Position numbers and translations under genes: made by a program. Shown in pieces: positions 44,618-53,466 of a stretch of 64,000 nucleotides of DNA. The stretch spans positions 3,091,001 to 3,155,000 of the forward strand of contig NZ_CP029190.1 in the NCBI RefSeq assembly GCF_008642295.1, in the 5' to 3' direction. The DNA is from Streptomyces venezuelae (lineage in GTDB: Bacteria > Actinomycetota > Actinomycetes > Streptomycetales > Streptomycetaceae). Positions within the stretch are counted from its first letter, which is position 1, and every line of letters begins with the position of its first letter. Under the pieces are notes generated by a model. It had not been told where the DNA came from and did not search any database. It saw only the letters and a list, made by a program, of their open reading frames with translations.

Positions 44618-45375
44618 ACGAGCACGACTTCCGTACCGGCGGCTTCGATCGCCGCCTTGTGTTCCGGGGCGAGCCCGGTGTCCGTGATGAGCAGGTCGAC
44701 CTCGGCGAAGCCGGCGAACCGGGCGAAGTGCTCCTCGCCCGCCTTCGCGGAGTCGGCGAGCAGCACCACCCGGCGGGCGGCGGCGACCACGGCACGTTTG
44801 ACGGCCGCCTCGGCGAGGTCGGGGGTGGTCAGGCCGCCGTGGGCGGAGAAGCCGTTGGTGGCGACGAAGGCCACGTCCGCGTGGATCTCCGCGTAGGCGC
44901 GCAGGGCCCAGGCGTCCACGGCGGCGCGGGTGCGGTGCCGGACGCGGCCCCCGACCAGGTGCAGTTCGATGCCGGTGTGGCCGGCCAGCCGGGCGGCGAC
45001 CGGGAGGGCGTGGGTGACCACGGTGAGGGCGGCGTCGACGGGCAGGTCGGCGGCGAGCCGGGCGACGGTGGTGCCGGCGTCGAGGATGGCACTGCCGCCG
45101 TCGGGGAGTTCGGCGAGGGCGGCCCGGGCGATACGGCTCTTCTCGTCGGCGGCGGTGGTCTCGCGTTCGGTGAGGTCGGGCTCGAAGTCGAGGCGGCCGG
45201 CCGGGATGGCACCGCCGTGGACACGGCGGACCAGGCCCGCCCGGTCCAGGGCCTTGAGGTCGCGGCGGACGGTTTCCGCGGTGACCTGGAACTGTTCGGC
45301 GAGGGACAGCACGTCGACCCGGCCCGCCTCGCGGGCGAGGCGAAGGATCTCCTGCTGGCGCTCCGGCGCGTACAT
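44614..45375 (-). CDS. fruR: DeoR-family regulator of the fructose operon
   Basis: A 253-aa repressor with an N-terminal DeoR helix-turn-helix (RQQEILRLAREAGRVDVLSLAEQFQVTAETVRRDLKAL) and a C-terminal sugar-phosphate sensing domain (LDAGTTVARLAADL). In this family, fructose-1-phosphate releases it from DNA. It is the first gene of the fruR-fruK operon and probably controls itself. Confidence 0.88.
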   Translation of the reverse strand: MYAPERQQEILRLAREAGRVDVLSLAEQFQVTAETVRRDLKALDRAGLVRRVHGGAIPAGRLDFEPDLTERETTAADEKSRIARAALAELPDGGSAILDAGTTVARLAADLPVDAALTVVTHALPVAARLAGHTGIELHLVGGRVRHRTRAAVDAWALRAYAEIHADVAFVATNGFSAHGGLTTPDLAEAAVKRAVVAAARRVVLLADSAKAGEEHFARFAGFAEVDLLITDTGLAPEHKAAIEAAGTEVVLV

Positions 45376-45453
45376 GTGGATTCCCTTCCGCTTGATGCCC
45401 GGATATGTGGCTTTATGACGACCTTACCCACGGACGGCGGAGAAAACAAACAA

Positions 45454-45491
45454 AACGGGCATGTCCGCCAACGCAAGCGGACATGCCCGTT
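45454..45491 (-). terminator. intrinsic terminator after the DHA2 transporter
   Basis: A perfect 15-bp stem (AACGGGCATGTCCGC and its complement) with an 8-nt loop. On the minus strand it is followed by TTGTTTGTTTT, a real T-rich tail, so this is a classical rho-independent terminator for the gene ending at 45527. Confidence 0.92.
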
Positions 45492-45526
45492 GAGGGAGTC
45501 GTCTGAGGGACTCGTCAGGGCAGGCC

Positions 45527-47083
45527 TCAGCCCACCGGAGTCTTCCCCAGGGCCGGACCGGCCGCCTCGGCCGCGGCACCCGCCTCGGCCTCGTGGCCCG
45601 CGCCCGGGGTGATCTGCCGGCGCGGCAGCGCGAACATCACCCCGAAGATGACGACCAGCACCGCGACCACCCACCACAGCGCGTTCCGGAAGGCCTCGAC
45701 ATACGGCGCACCGAAGAGCAGGTCGTTCTCGATCACGCCGAAGTAGACCACCGAGGTCAGGCCGAGCCCGAGCGCGTTGCCCATCTGCTGGGTGGTGTTG
45801 ATCAGCCCGGACGCGGAGCCCGCGTGCTCGCGCGGCACCTCGGAGAGGATCACGTCCGTCAGCGGGGCCACGACCAGGCCCATGCCGAGGCCCAGCAGGA
45901 TCAGCGGGGCGGCCATCTGCCAGGAGGTGATCTCCATGCCGTAGCGCTGGGACTCCCAGATGTAGAGGACCAGGGACGCGGCCATGATCAGGGCGCCCGC
46001 CTGGAGCACCTTGCGCCCGAACCGGGGCACCAGCTTCTGGACGGACATACCCGCGGAGACCGAGACGGCCAGCGAGAAGGGGATGCCGGTGAGGCCGGAC
46101 CGCAGGGCGCTCCAGCCCAGGCCCATCTGCATCATCAGCGTCCAGACCAGGAAGAAGATGCCGGTCGCGATGCCGAAGGTGATCTGGACGGCGATGCCGG
46201 CGGCGAAACTCTTGACCTTGAAGAGGGAGAGCTCGACCAGCGGGGAGCCGTCCCGGGCGGTCTTGTGCTTCTCGTACGCGATGAACGCGGCGATCACCAG
46301 CGGCACGGCGCCCATGCAGAGGAAGCCCCACAGCGGCCAGTCGTTCTCGCGGCCCTGGGTGAGCGGGTAGATCAGCATCACCATGGCCAGGGTGGCGAGC
46401 ACCACGCCGACCAGGTCCAGGCGCAGGGCCTGCGGGGCCTTGGACTCGGTGATGAACTTGCGGCCCAGGATCAGGCCGGCGATGCCGACCGGCAGGTTGA
46501 TCAGGAAGATCGGGCGCCATTCCAGACCGAACAGGTTCCACTCGGTGAGCAGGGCGCCCAGCATCGGCCCGGAGACCGCACCGAGACCCACGATGGCCCC
46601 GAACATGCCGAAGACCTTGCCGCGCTCGTGCGGCGGGAACGTGACATGGATGATCGCCAGCACCTGGGGCACCATCAGGGCTGCCATCGAGCCCTGGAGC
46701 AGCCGGGAGGCGACGAGCACGCCGGGGTTCCCGGCGACGCCGCAGAGCAGGGAAGCAGCGGTGAACCCGGCGATGCCGATCAGGAAGAGGCGCTTGCGGC
46801 CGTAGATGTCACCGAGGCGGCCTCCGGTGATCAGTCCGGCGGCGAATGCAAGGGCGTACCCCGCGGTGATCCACTGGATGGCGCTGGTGGAGGCGCCGAG
46901 GTCGCTCCGCATGCTGGGGATGGCTATGTTGACGATCGTGACGTCGACCAGGTCCATGAAGGCGGCGGTCATCACGATGGCCAGAGCCAGCCAGCGCCGG
47001 CGGTCGGCGGGGTCGGTCGGCGTTTCTTCCGGTGCGGGCCCGAAGTCGTTCTCGGGCGATGTCTTGGACGTCTCGGTGCTCAT
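45527..47083 (-). CDS. DHA2-family (EmrB/QacA) MFS drug exporter
   Basis: A 518-aa transporter of 14 helices. The DHA2 motif LMDLVDVTIVNIAIPSMRSDL-like segment is at the start, with GGRLGDIYGRKR (motif A) and GLGAVSGPMLGALLTEW (motif C, antiporter). Likely a proton-driven efflux pump for drugs or dyes. ATG at 47083. It diverges from a WYL regulator that probably controls it. Confidence 0.92.
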   Translation of the reverse strand: MSTETSKTSPENDFGPAPEETPTDPADRRRWLALAIVMTAAFMDLVDVTIVNIAIPSMRSDLGASTSAIQWITAGYALAFAAGLITGGRLGDIYGRKRLFLIGIAGFTAASLLCGVAGNPGVLVASRLLQGSMAALMVPQVLAIIHVTFPPHERGKVFGMFGAIVGLGAVSGPMLGALLTEWNLFGLEWRPIFLINLPVGIAGLILGRKFITESKAPQALRLDLVGVVLATLAMVMLIYPLTQGRENDWPLWGFLCMGAVPLVIAAFIAYEKHKTARDGSPLVELSLFKVKSFAAGIAVQITFGIATGIFFLVWTLMMQMGLGWSALRSGLTGIPFSLAVSVSAGMSVQKLVPRFGRKVLQAGALIMAASLVLYIWESQRYGMEITSWQMAAPLILLGLGMGLVVAPLTDVILSEVPREHAGSASGLINTTQQMGNALGLGLTSVVYFGVIENDLLFGAPYVEAFRNALWWVVAVLVVIFGVMFALPRRQITPGAGHEAEAGAAAEAAGPALGKTPVG

Positions 47084-47091
47084 GGAGAGAA

Positions 47092-47110
47092 ACCTAGACG
47101 GCATGTAGGT
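47092..47110. promoter_or_regulatory. inverted repeat between exporter and WYL regulator
   Basis: ACCTA at 47092-47096 and TAGGT at 47106-47110 form an imperfect palindrome in the 62-bp divergent interval, the natural place for the WYL regulator to bind. Short, so only suggestive. Confidence 0.35.
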
Positions 47111-47145
47111 CAGTTGGTGTCCTATTTCCCTGGCAGCCTGGATCC

Positions 47146-48099
47146 ATGAACGACACCCCGGCCCGGCTGCTCACCCTGTTGTCCCTGCTCCAGACCCCGC
47201 GCGAGTGGCCGGGGAGTGAACTGGCGGAACGGCTGGGCGTCAGCGCACGCACCATCCGGCGGGACATCGACCGGCTCCGGGAGCTCGGCTACCCGGTGGA
47301 GGCCTCGCTGGGCGCGGAGGGCGGCTACCGCCTGGTCGCGGGTGCGGCGATGCCGCCGCTGCTGCTCGACGACGAGGAGGCGGTGGCCATTGCGGTGGGG
47401 CTGCGGGCGGGGGCCGGGCACGCCATCGAAGGGGTCGAGGAGGCTTCCGTACGGGCCCTGGCCAAGCTGGAACAGGTCCTGCCGGCCCGGCTGCGGCACC
47501 GGGTGAGCGCCCTGCAGTCGGCGACCGTGGCCCTGACCCGGGGCGACGGGGCGAGCATCGATCCGCGCACGCTGACGGTGATGGCCGGGGCGGTGGCCGG
47601 GCAGGAGCGGCTGCGGTTCGCCTACCGCGCGGGCGACGGGGCCGAGTCGCGGCGGCTGGTGGAGCCGTACCGGCTCGTCAGTACGGGGCGGCGCTGGTAC
47701 CTGGTGGCGTACGACCTGGAGCGGGCGGACTGGCGGACCTTCCGGGTGGACCGGGTGGCGCAGCCGTTCCCGACCGGCGTGCGGTTCACCGCCCGGGAGC
47801 TGCCGATGGGTGATGCCGTGACCTTCGTCCGGCAGAACATGCTCGGCGGGACCGCCTACCGGGCCGAGGTGGTGTTCGCGGCGGCACCGGATGAAGTGCC
47901 GGACTGGCTGGGCACACCCGAACCGGATGCCGCGTCCGGCGGCTGCCGGGTGCGGTTCGAGACCACCGACGCCCCGGAATGGGTGGCGGCCCGGCTGGCC
48001 CTGACCGGGCTGGACTTCACGGTACGGGAGCCGGCCGCGCTGGTGCGGAGCGCGGCCGTACTGGGCGCCGCGCTGACCCGGGCGGCGAGCCCGGTCTGA
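47146..48099 (+). CDS. HTH-WYL transcriptional regulator
   Basis: A 317-aa regulator with an N-terminal HTH (ELAERLGVSARTIRRDIDRLRELGYPVEAS) and a WYL domain (LVEPYRLVSTGRRWYLVAYDLERADWRTFRVDRV), which senses nucleotides or other ligands, plus a C-terminal WCX-like region. Divergent from the DHA2 exporter and the likely regulator of it. Confidence 0.9.
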   Translation: MNDTPARLLTLLSLLQTPREWPGSELAERLGVSARTIRRDIDRLRELGYPVEASLGAEGGYRLVAGAAMPPLLLDDEEAVAIAVGLRAGAGHAIEGVEEASVRALAKLEQVLPARLRHRVSALQSATVALTRGDGASIDPRTLTVMAGAVAGQERLRFAYRAGDGAESRRLVEPYRLVSTGRRWYLVAYDLERADWRTFRVDRVAQPFPTGVRFTARELPMGDAVTFVRQNMLGGTAYRAEVVFAAAPDEVPDWLGTPEPDAASGGCRVRFETTDAPEWVAARLALTGLDFTVREPAALVRSAAVLGAALTRAASPV

Positions 48100-48122
48100 C
48101 CGGATGCGCGGATGCGCGGAAA

Positions 48123-48158
48123 GGCCCCGGCACCAGGGGGGGAAGAGGTGCCGGGGCC
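48123..48158. terminator. terminator between WYL regulator and hrdD
   Basis: A perfect 12-bp stem GGCCCCGGCACC / GGTGCCGGGGCC with a 12-nt loop, between the convergent WYL regulator and hrdD. Confidence 0.8.
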
Positions 48159-48237
48159 GACTGTGGGGCGGGCCGGGGCCCGCGGGGCCGGAACCGGACG
48201 GTCCCGGCCGACCGGACACCGGGCTCGGGCGACGGAC

Positions 48238-49248
48238 TCAGGCGACCGCGTCGAAACCGGTGTCGCGGGCCATCCGCTTGAGCTCCAGCAGCGCGTGCTT
48301 CTCGATCTGCCGGATCCGCTCGCGGGTCAGCCCGTGCTGCTTGCCGACCTCCGTCAGCGTCCGCTCGCGGCCGTCCTCGATGCCGTACCGCATCTTGATG
48401 ATGGACGCCGTCCGCTGGTCGAGCTTGCCGATCAGGTCCTCCAGCTCCTCACTGCGGAGCAGGGACAGCACCGACTGCTCGGGGGAGATCGCCGAGGTGT
48501 CCTCCAGCAGGTCGCCGAACTGCGTCTCGCCCTCGTCGTCCACGGACATGTTCAGGCTGACCGGGTCGCGCGCCCAGTCCAGGACATCGCCGACGCGCTG
48601 CTCGGTGGAGTCGAGTTCGGCGGCGATCTCCGCATGCTCCGGCTCGCGGCCGTTCTCCCGGTTGAACTCGCGCTGGACGCGGCGGATCCGGCCGAGCTCC
48701 TCGACCAGGTGGACGGGGAGGCGGATGGTCCGGGACTGGTCGGCGATGGAGCGGGTGATGGCCTGGCGGATCCACCAGGTCGCGTACGTGGAGAACTTGA
48801 AGCCCTTGGCGTAGTCGAACTTCTCGACGGCGCGCACCAGGCCGGCATTGCCCTCCTGGATCAGGTCGAGCAGCGGCAGTCCGCTGCGCGGGTAGCGGCG
48901 GGCGACGGCGACGACCAGGCGGAGGTTGGAGCGGATGAAGATCTCCTTGGCGCGCTCGCCCTCGGCGGCGATCGCCTCCAGCTCCTCGCGCGCGGCGCGG
49001 GCCCCCGCGCCGGCGGCAGCCGTCTCACTGGTTCCGCCGGTTTCGCCGGTTTCGCCGTCGAGGATCTGCTGGGCGTACACCCCCGCCTCGATGATCTGGG
49101 ACAGCTCCACTTCCCTGGCGGCATCGAGCAGCGGAGTGCGCGCGATCTCGTCCAGGTACATCCCGACCAGGTCGCGGTCGGCGATTTCGCCTCCCGCGGC
49201 TCGACTGCTGCCGGAGGACTGACGACGGGCGACGGCGCGGGTTGCCAT
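48238..49248 (-). CDS. hrdD: RNA polymerase sigma factor HrdD
   Basis: A 336-aa sigma-70 family factor with regions 1.2, 2, 3 and 4. Region 2.3-2.4 reads FKFSTYATWWIRQAITRSIADQSRTIRLPVH and region 4 contains TLTEVGKQHGLTRERIRQIEKHALLEL. The start MATRAVARRQSS and the DGEIADRDLVGMYLDEIARTPLL-like segment match S. coelicolor HrdD as I recall it. A non-essential principal-like sigma factor. Confidence 0.93.
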   Translation of the reverse strand: MATRAVARRQSSGSSRAAGGEIADRDLVGMYLDEIARTPLLDAAREVELSQIIEAGVYAQQILDGETGETGGTSETAAAGAGARAAREELEAIAAEGERAKEIFIRSNLRLVVAVARRYPRSGLPLLDLIQEGNAGLVRAVEKFDYAKGFKFSTYATWWIRQAITRSIADQSRTIRLPVHLVEELGRIRRVQREFNRENGREPEHAEIAAELDSTEQRVGDVLDWARDPVSLNMSVDDEGETQFGDLLEDTSAISPEQSVLSLLRSEELEDLIGKLDQRTASIIKMRYGIEDGRERTLTEVGKQHGLTRERIRQIEKHALLELKRMARDTGFDAVA

Positions 49249-49331
49249 GCGTGCTCCCTTGCGATGAGTTCGGTCGCGGTGTGGCGGTGTGGCTGCCGGA
49301 ACACTCTCCCGAGTGCCCCGCATCCGAAGGA

Positions 49332-49360
49332 AACAACGACTGGAATCAGGACAGAATTCC
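49332..49360 (-). promoter_or_regulatory. sigma-R promoter of hrdD
   Basis: On the minus strand GGAAT (49360-49356), exactly 18 bp, then GTTGTT (49337-49332). This is the GGAAT-N18-GTT consensus of sigma-R, the thiol-oxidative-stress sigma factor. In S. coelicolor one hrdD promoter is sigma-R dependent. The predicted leader is about 80 nt. The rest of the interval between 49361 and 49579 shows no clear gene. Confidence 0.85.
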
Positions 49361-49579
49361 CACGCGGCGCCCCAATTTTTGAGATCTTGCAGTATCCTGC
49401 CCCGCCCCCGCGGGGATCCTGCCGGCCGGATGCACGGACGTGCAGGTCAGACGCCAGGTCGGACGCGCTGCGGCAGCGTCCCGGGACCACACCGTCCCGG
49501 CCTGTCTCCACCCCTGTAGACGGCCCCAGGCCCGTTCCGGTTGCCTCCGCCGGTCGCACGCGGACGCCGGGAACGCCGG

Positions 49580-49611
49580 CGGGCCGCCCCCGGATGTCCG
49601 AGGGCGGCCCG
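49580..49611 (-). terminator. terminator after the second DHA2 exporter
   Basis: A 10-bp stem CGGGCCGCCC / GGGCGGCCCG extended by a further 4-bp CGGA/TCCG around a 2-nt loop with one mismatch, about 28 bp after the stop. Confidence 0.75.
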
Positions 49612-49639
49612 TCCGCCGTGTGAAGTGGGCCCGCGCGGG

Positions 49640-51193
49640 TCAGTGGGCGATCACCGGGATCTTGATCTCGGCCTCGGCCTCGTCGTCGGCGGAGCCCTGG
49701 CCGGAGCCGGCCTTGACCGCCGGGCCGCCGGGACGGCCGGTGTTGATCAGGGCGAAGGCGATGGCCGCGCTGGCGGCCAGGATGCCCACCGCCCACCAGA
49801 TCGCCGCGGTGTAGCCCTCCACCATGGCCTGTGCCTGGACCAGGCGTCCGGCCGCACCGCCCGCCGCGGCCTCCGTGGCGTGCGAGGTGAGGTAGGCGGT
49901 GGTCGCCGAGGCGGCGATGGTGTTCAGCAGGGCCGTGCCGATGGCGCCGCCGACCTGCTGGGAGGTGTTGACCATCGCGGAGGCGACGCCGGCGTCGGCC
50001 GGGTTCACCCCGTGGGTGGACAGGGACATGGCCGGCATGAAGGCCGTACCCATGCCGAGGCCCAGCAGGAGCTGCGCGGGCAGGATCAGTGCCGGGTAGG
50101 AGGAGCCGACCTCCAGCTGGGTCAGCATCAGCATGCCGACCGCGGCGATCAGGAAGCCGGGGCCCATCAGCAGGCGCGGCGGGACCCGGGTCATCAGGCG
50201 GGCGCCGATCTGGGTGGAGCCCGTGATCATGCCCGCGATCATCGGGAGGAAGGCGAAGCCGGTCTTGACCGGCGAATAGCCCTTCACGACCTGGAGGTAG
50301 TAGGTGAGGAAGAGGAACAGGCCGAACATCGCGATGACGGCCAGGCCGAGCGAGAGATAGACCCCTCCGCGGTTGCGCTCCAGCAGGACGCGGAGCGGCA
50401 GCAGCGGGGAGCGGACCAGGGACTCGGTGAGGACGAAGGCCGCCAGCAGCACCGCCGAGGCGATGAACAGGCCCACGGTCACCGGGTCGGACCAGCCTTC
50501 GGACTCGGCGCGGGTGAACCCGTACACCAGGGCGACCAGGCCGAGGGTGGAGAGGATCACGCCGGGGACGTCCAGCGGCGCGCGGTTGCGGGTGCCGGCC
50601 GGCTCGCGGATGACGAGGTAGGCGCCGACGGCCGCGACCACGGCGAACGGGATGTTGACGAAGAAGGTCCAGCGCCAGTTGAGGTACTCGGTGAGGACAC
50701 CGCCCAGGATCAGGCCGACCGCACCGCCGCCGCCGGCGATGGCGCCGTAGATACCGAAGGCCTTGGCCCGCTCCTTGGCATCGGTGAACATCACCGCGAG
50801 CAGCGACAGCGCGGCCGGGGCGAGCAGCGCACCGAAGGCGCCCTGGAGGGCGCGGGCGCCGAGCATGGCGGCCTCGCCCTGGGCGGCTCCGCCGAGCGCG
50901 GAGGCCGCGGCAAAACCGATCAGGCCGATGACGAAGGCGCGCTTGCGGCCCCACTTGTCGGCGATCCGGCCGCCGAAGAGGAGCAGGCCGCCGAAGGCCA
51001 GCGCGTAGGCGGTGATGACCCACTGCCGGTTGCCGTCGGAGATGCCGAGGTCGTGCTGGGCGGAGGGCAGCGCGATGTTCACGATGGTCGCGTCCAGGAC
51101 CACCATCAGCTGGGCCAGGGCGATGAAGACCAGGGCTTTCCAGCGGCTGGGGTCGGCCTTCTGGAGAAGGCCGGGCGGGGCGGTTTTGGACAT
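49640..51193 (-). CDS. DHA2-family (EmrB/QacA) MFS exporter, TetR-linked
   Basis: A 517-aa 14-helix efflux pump with LMVVLDATIVNIALPSAQHDLG, GGRIADKWGRKR (motif A) and GGGGAVGLILGGVLTEY (motif C). A charged C-terminal tail (DDEAEAEIK). It lies 81 bp after a TetR gene on the same strand, so the two probably form one repressed operon. ATG at 51193; an in-frame GTG at 51205 is a possible alternative. Confidence 0.92.
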   Translation of the reverse strand: MSKTAPPGLLQKADPSRWKALVFIALAQLMVVLDATIVNIALPSAQHDLGISDGNRQWVITAYALAFGGLLLFGGRIADKWGRKRAFVIGLIGFAAASALGGAAQGEAAMLGARALQGAFGALLAPAALSLLAVMFTDAKERAKAFGIYGAIAGGGGAVGLILGGVLTEYLNWRWTFFVNIPFAVVAAVGAYLVIREPAGTRNRAPLDVPGVILSTLGLVALVYGFTRAESEGWSDPVTVGLFIASAVLLAAFVLTESLVRSPLLPLRVLLERNRGGVYLSLGLAVIAMFGLFLFLTYYLQVVKGYSPVKTGFAFLPMIAGMITGSTQIGARLMTRVPPRLLMGPGFLIAAVGMLMLTQLEVGSSYPALILPAQLLLGLGMGTAFMPAMSLSTHGVNPADAGVASAMVNTSQQVGGAIGTALLNTIAASATTAYLTSHATEAAAGGAAGRLVQAQAMVEGYTAAIWWAVGILAASAAIAFALINTGRPGGPAVKAGSGQGSADDEAEAEIKIPVIAH

Positions 51194-51228
51194 GGGGGTA
51201 CCCACTTCACGGTGCAGAGTGATGAAAA

Positions 51229-51268
51229 ACGTATGAAACGTATGAAAGGTGGCGGTAAAGGCGGTAAA
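51229..51268 (-). repeat. two pairs of 9-bp tandem repeats between tetR and exporter
   Basis: ACGTATGAA twice (51229-51246), then GGCGGTAAA twice (51251-51268). A+T-rich and unlike flanking sequence. Possibly a regulatory or simple-repeat region in the tetR-exporter gap. Confidence 0.6.
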
Positions 51269-51274
51269 TGCTTG

Positions 51275-51952
51275 TTACATGGCTTTTCGCCTCAGGTCCT
51301 CGAGGGTGGCCGCGGCGCCCGGCAGCTCGGAGCGGGCCGGAGTGCGCAACCCGTCCAGGAACAGCTGCAGATGACGGTGGACGAACCGGTCCGCGTCCAG
51401 GCAGCCGGTTCCCGGGAGCGGCCGGCTGAGCTGGGCCAGGGCGATCATCAGATCGCCGACGGCCACGTCCGTGCGCAGCAGTCCGGCCTCCCGGCCGGCG
51501 GCCATCAGGATCTCGACGGCCCCTTCCAACCCGGCGCGGGCCGCGTGGAGTTCGGGGTGGTCCCGGTCGAAGTCCCCGGAGAGCATGGGGCACAGGGCGC
51601 CGATCCGCTCGTCGGCCGCGGCATGGGTGAACCGTACGAGCGCGGCGAAGGCGTCCGGCTCCTCGGCCAGGGCCCGCTCGGCGTGGGCGGTGACCCGGCC
51701 CATGACGTAGACGACGACCTGGTGCACCAGGGTGGCGCGGTCGGGGAAGTGCCGGTACAGGGTGGCATTGCCGACCCCGGCCCGGCGGGCGATCTCGTCG
51801 AAGGGGGTGTCCGCGCCGTGCTCGACGAAGGTCTCCCGGGCAGCCGCGAGGATCCGCTCCCGGTTGCGGAGCGCGTCCGCGCGCGGACGCACGACCTTGA
51901 CACTGCCTTCCGCCAGATCCTGCGGCCCCTGCGGCCCCTGCTGACCCTTCAC
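51275..51952 (-). CDS. TetR-family repressor
   Basis: A 225-aa regulator. HTH at about residues 45-70: FDEIARRAGVGNATLYRHFPDRATLV, classic TetR. The C-terminal ligand domain (FTHAAADERIGALCPMLSGDFDRDHPEL) resembles the SbtR/TetR_C type. Upstream lie two copies of a 23-bp palindrome that fit its operator, so it probably represses itself and the exporter and is released by an exporter substrate. Confidence 0.92.
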   Translation of the reverse strand: MKGQQGPQGPQDLAEGSVKVVRPRADALRNRERILAAARETFVEHGADTPFDEIARRAGVGNATLYRHFPDRATLVHQVVVYVMGRVTAHAERALAEEPDAFAALVRFTHAAADERIGALCPMLSGDFDRDHPELHAARAGLEGAVEILMAAGREAGLLRTDVAVGDLMIALAQLSRPLPGTGCLDADRFVHRHLQLFLDGLRTPARSELPGAAATLEDLRRKAM

Positions 51953-51981
51953 GAGCGGCCTCCGCCTTCCTGTCCTGCCCC

Positions 51982-52004
51982 AAACGGGGAGTCGATCCCC
52001 GTTT
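51982..52004. promoter_or_regulatory. TetR operator copy 1
   Basis: AAACGGGGA-N5-TCCCCGTTT, perfect 9-bp arms, 30 bp before the TetR start. Size and symmetry fit a TetR dimer. Confidence 0.8.
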
Positions 52005-52020
52005 TCGAGGACACCGGGTT

Positions 52021-52043
52021 AAACGGGGACTGGATCCCCGGTT
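52021..52043. promoter_or_regulatory. TetR operator copy 2
   Basis: AAACGGGGA-N5-TCCCCGGTT, one mismatch to copy 1, starting 39 bp after the start of copy 1. It could also affect the divergent metalloprotease gene. Confidence 0.78.
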
Positions 52044-52188
52044 ATTTCACCCTTGAGTGTGAGCCGGGCCACATGTCGTTCCACGTTCGGACGCTCCCGG
52101 CGCGCGGGCGCGGCGCGCCCGGCGGAGGGTGATCGAACAGAGCGCAGTCCGGGCCCGGCCGACTGCCGCGGACCCGAGGGCGATTCTC

Positions 52189-53466
52189 ATGACGCAGACC
52201 CGCCGACGGATACGCAGACCCCGCCGCACCAGCGCGTTCATCGGCATCGCCGCGCTGGCTCTGGGCGTCACGGTCACCGCGAGCGGCGGGAACGCCCACC
52301 GGCCCCAGTCCGCCCCGGGGCCGGTGGCGGCGGCCAACGAGAGCGCGCTGGCACCCTGCCGGATCGCCGAGACCATGGGCGTCCAAATGTCCGAAGGGCT
52401 GCCGACCCCGCCCGGGTACGCGCGCAGCACCGGCGAGGTACGGGCCCTGAACCTGATGGTCGACTTCCCCGACGCCAAGGGCGAGGGCACCGCCCTCGAC
52501 CGGCTCGCCGAGTTCTTCCCGCAGACCTCCGACTGGTTCCGCACCAGCTCCTACGGACGGCTCAGCTACAAGCCGGAGGCCCCGATAAGGACCTGGCTGC
52601 GGATGCCGATGCCGTTCGCGGCGTACGGGATCGAGCGCGGCTCGGCCTACGAGCCGGGCTACCGGCAGCTGGTCGAGCACATCGCCAAGGCCGCCGACGA
52701 GGAGGTCGACTTCAGCCGGTACGACCTGGTGAACATCCTGGTCACGCCGAATGCCGGCCCGTCCGCCCTGGACACCGTGCTCTCGGTGACCTTCTCCGGC
52801 AACGGCGAGGCGCCGGTGGTCGACGGGGTGCCGCTGGCGAACACCTCGTTCGTCTACAGCCGCCAGGACGACGGCTCCGGCTCCTACCCGGAGACCGGCT
52901 ACCGGGTGCTGCCGCACGAGAACGGCCATGTCTTCGGGCTGCCCGACCTCTACACCGCCGACGGCGGCGGCGCGGTCGGCCACTGGGACATCATGAGCGA
53001 GGACTGGGGCGCCAACAACGACCTGCTCGGCTGGCACAAGTGGAAGCTGGGCTGGCTGGACGGCAAGCAGATCGGCTGTGCCTCGCGGTCCGGCACCAGC
53101 GAGCACGTACTGTCCCCGCTGGCCGTGGAGGGCGGCACCAAGCTGGCCTTCGTACCGCTGTCGGAGAGCTCCGGCTACGCCGTGGAGGTCCGTACCCGGG
53201 CCGGGAACGACGAGGCGGTGTGCAAGCCGGGCGTGCTCGTCTACAAGGTGAACTCTGCCGTGGACACCGGGCAGGGACCGGTCACGGTCTCGGACAGCAC
53301 GGAGACCAGCGGGGGCTGCACCCGCCGTCCCAATGTGCACGCGGAGCTCTCGGACGCGCCGTTCGGCCCCGGCGAGACCTTCACCGACGAGAAGGCGGGC
53401 GTGAAGGTCATGGTGCTCGGCGAACTGCGCAACGGCAGCTACCGGGTGCGGATCACCCGCCCCTGA
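52189..53466 (+). CDS. secreted M6-family (immune inhibitor A-like) metalloprotease
   Basis: A 425-aa exported zinc protease. Signal segment (FIGIAALALGVTVTASG), then a catalytic domain with LNLMVDFPDA, FFPQTSDWFRTSSYGRLSY and the zinc site LPHENGHVFGLPDLY (HExxH), followed by GHWDIMSEDW. ATG at 52189 is the best start: earlier frames give no signal peptide. It overlaps the convergent FAD-subunit gene by 14 bp at the stops. Confidence 0.88.
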   Translation: MTQTRRRIRRPRRTSAFIGIAALALGVTVTASGGNAHRPQSAPGPVAAANESALAPCRIAETMGVQMSEGLPTPPGYARSTGEVRALNLMVDFPDAKGEGTALDRLAEFFPQTSDWFRTSSYGRLSYKPEAPIRTWLRMPMPFAAYGIERGSAYEPGYRQLVEHIAKAADEEVDFSRYDLVNILVTPNAGPSALDTVLSVTFSGNGEAPVVDGVPLANTSFVYSRQDDGSGSYPETGYRVLPHENGHVFGLPDLYTADGGGAVGHWDIMSEDWGANNDLLGWHKWKLGWLDGKQIGCASRSGTSEHVLSPLAVEGGTKLAFVPLSESSGYAVEVRTRAGNDEAVCKPGVLVYKVNSAVDTGQGPVTVSDSTETSGGCTRRPNVHAELSDAPFGPGETFTDEKAGVKVMVLGELRNGSYRVRITRP

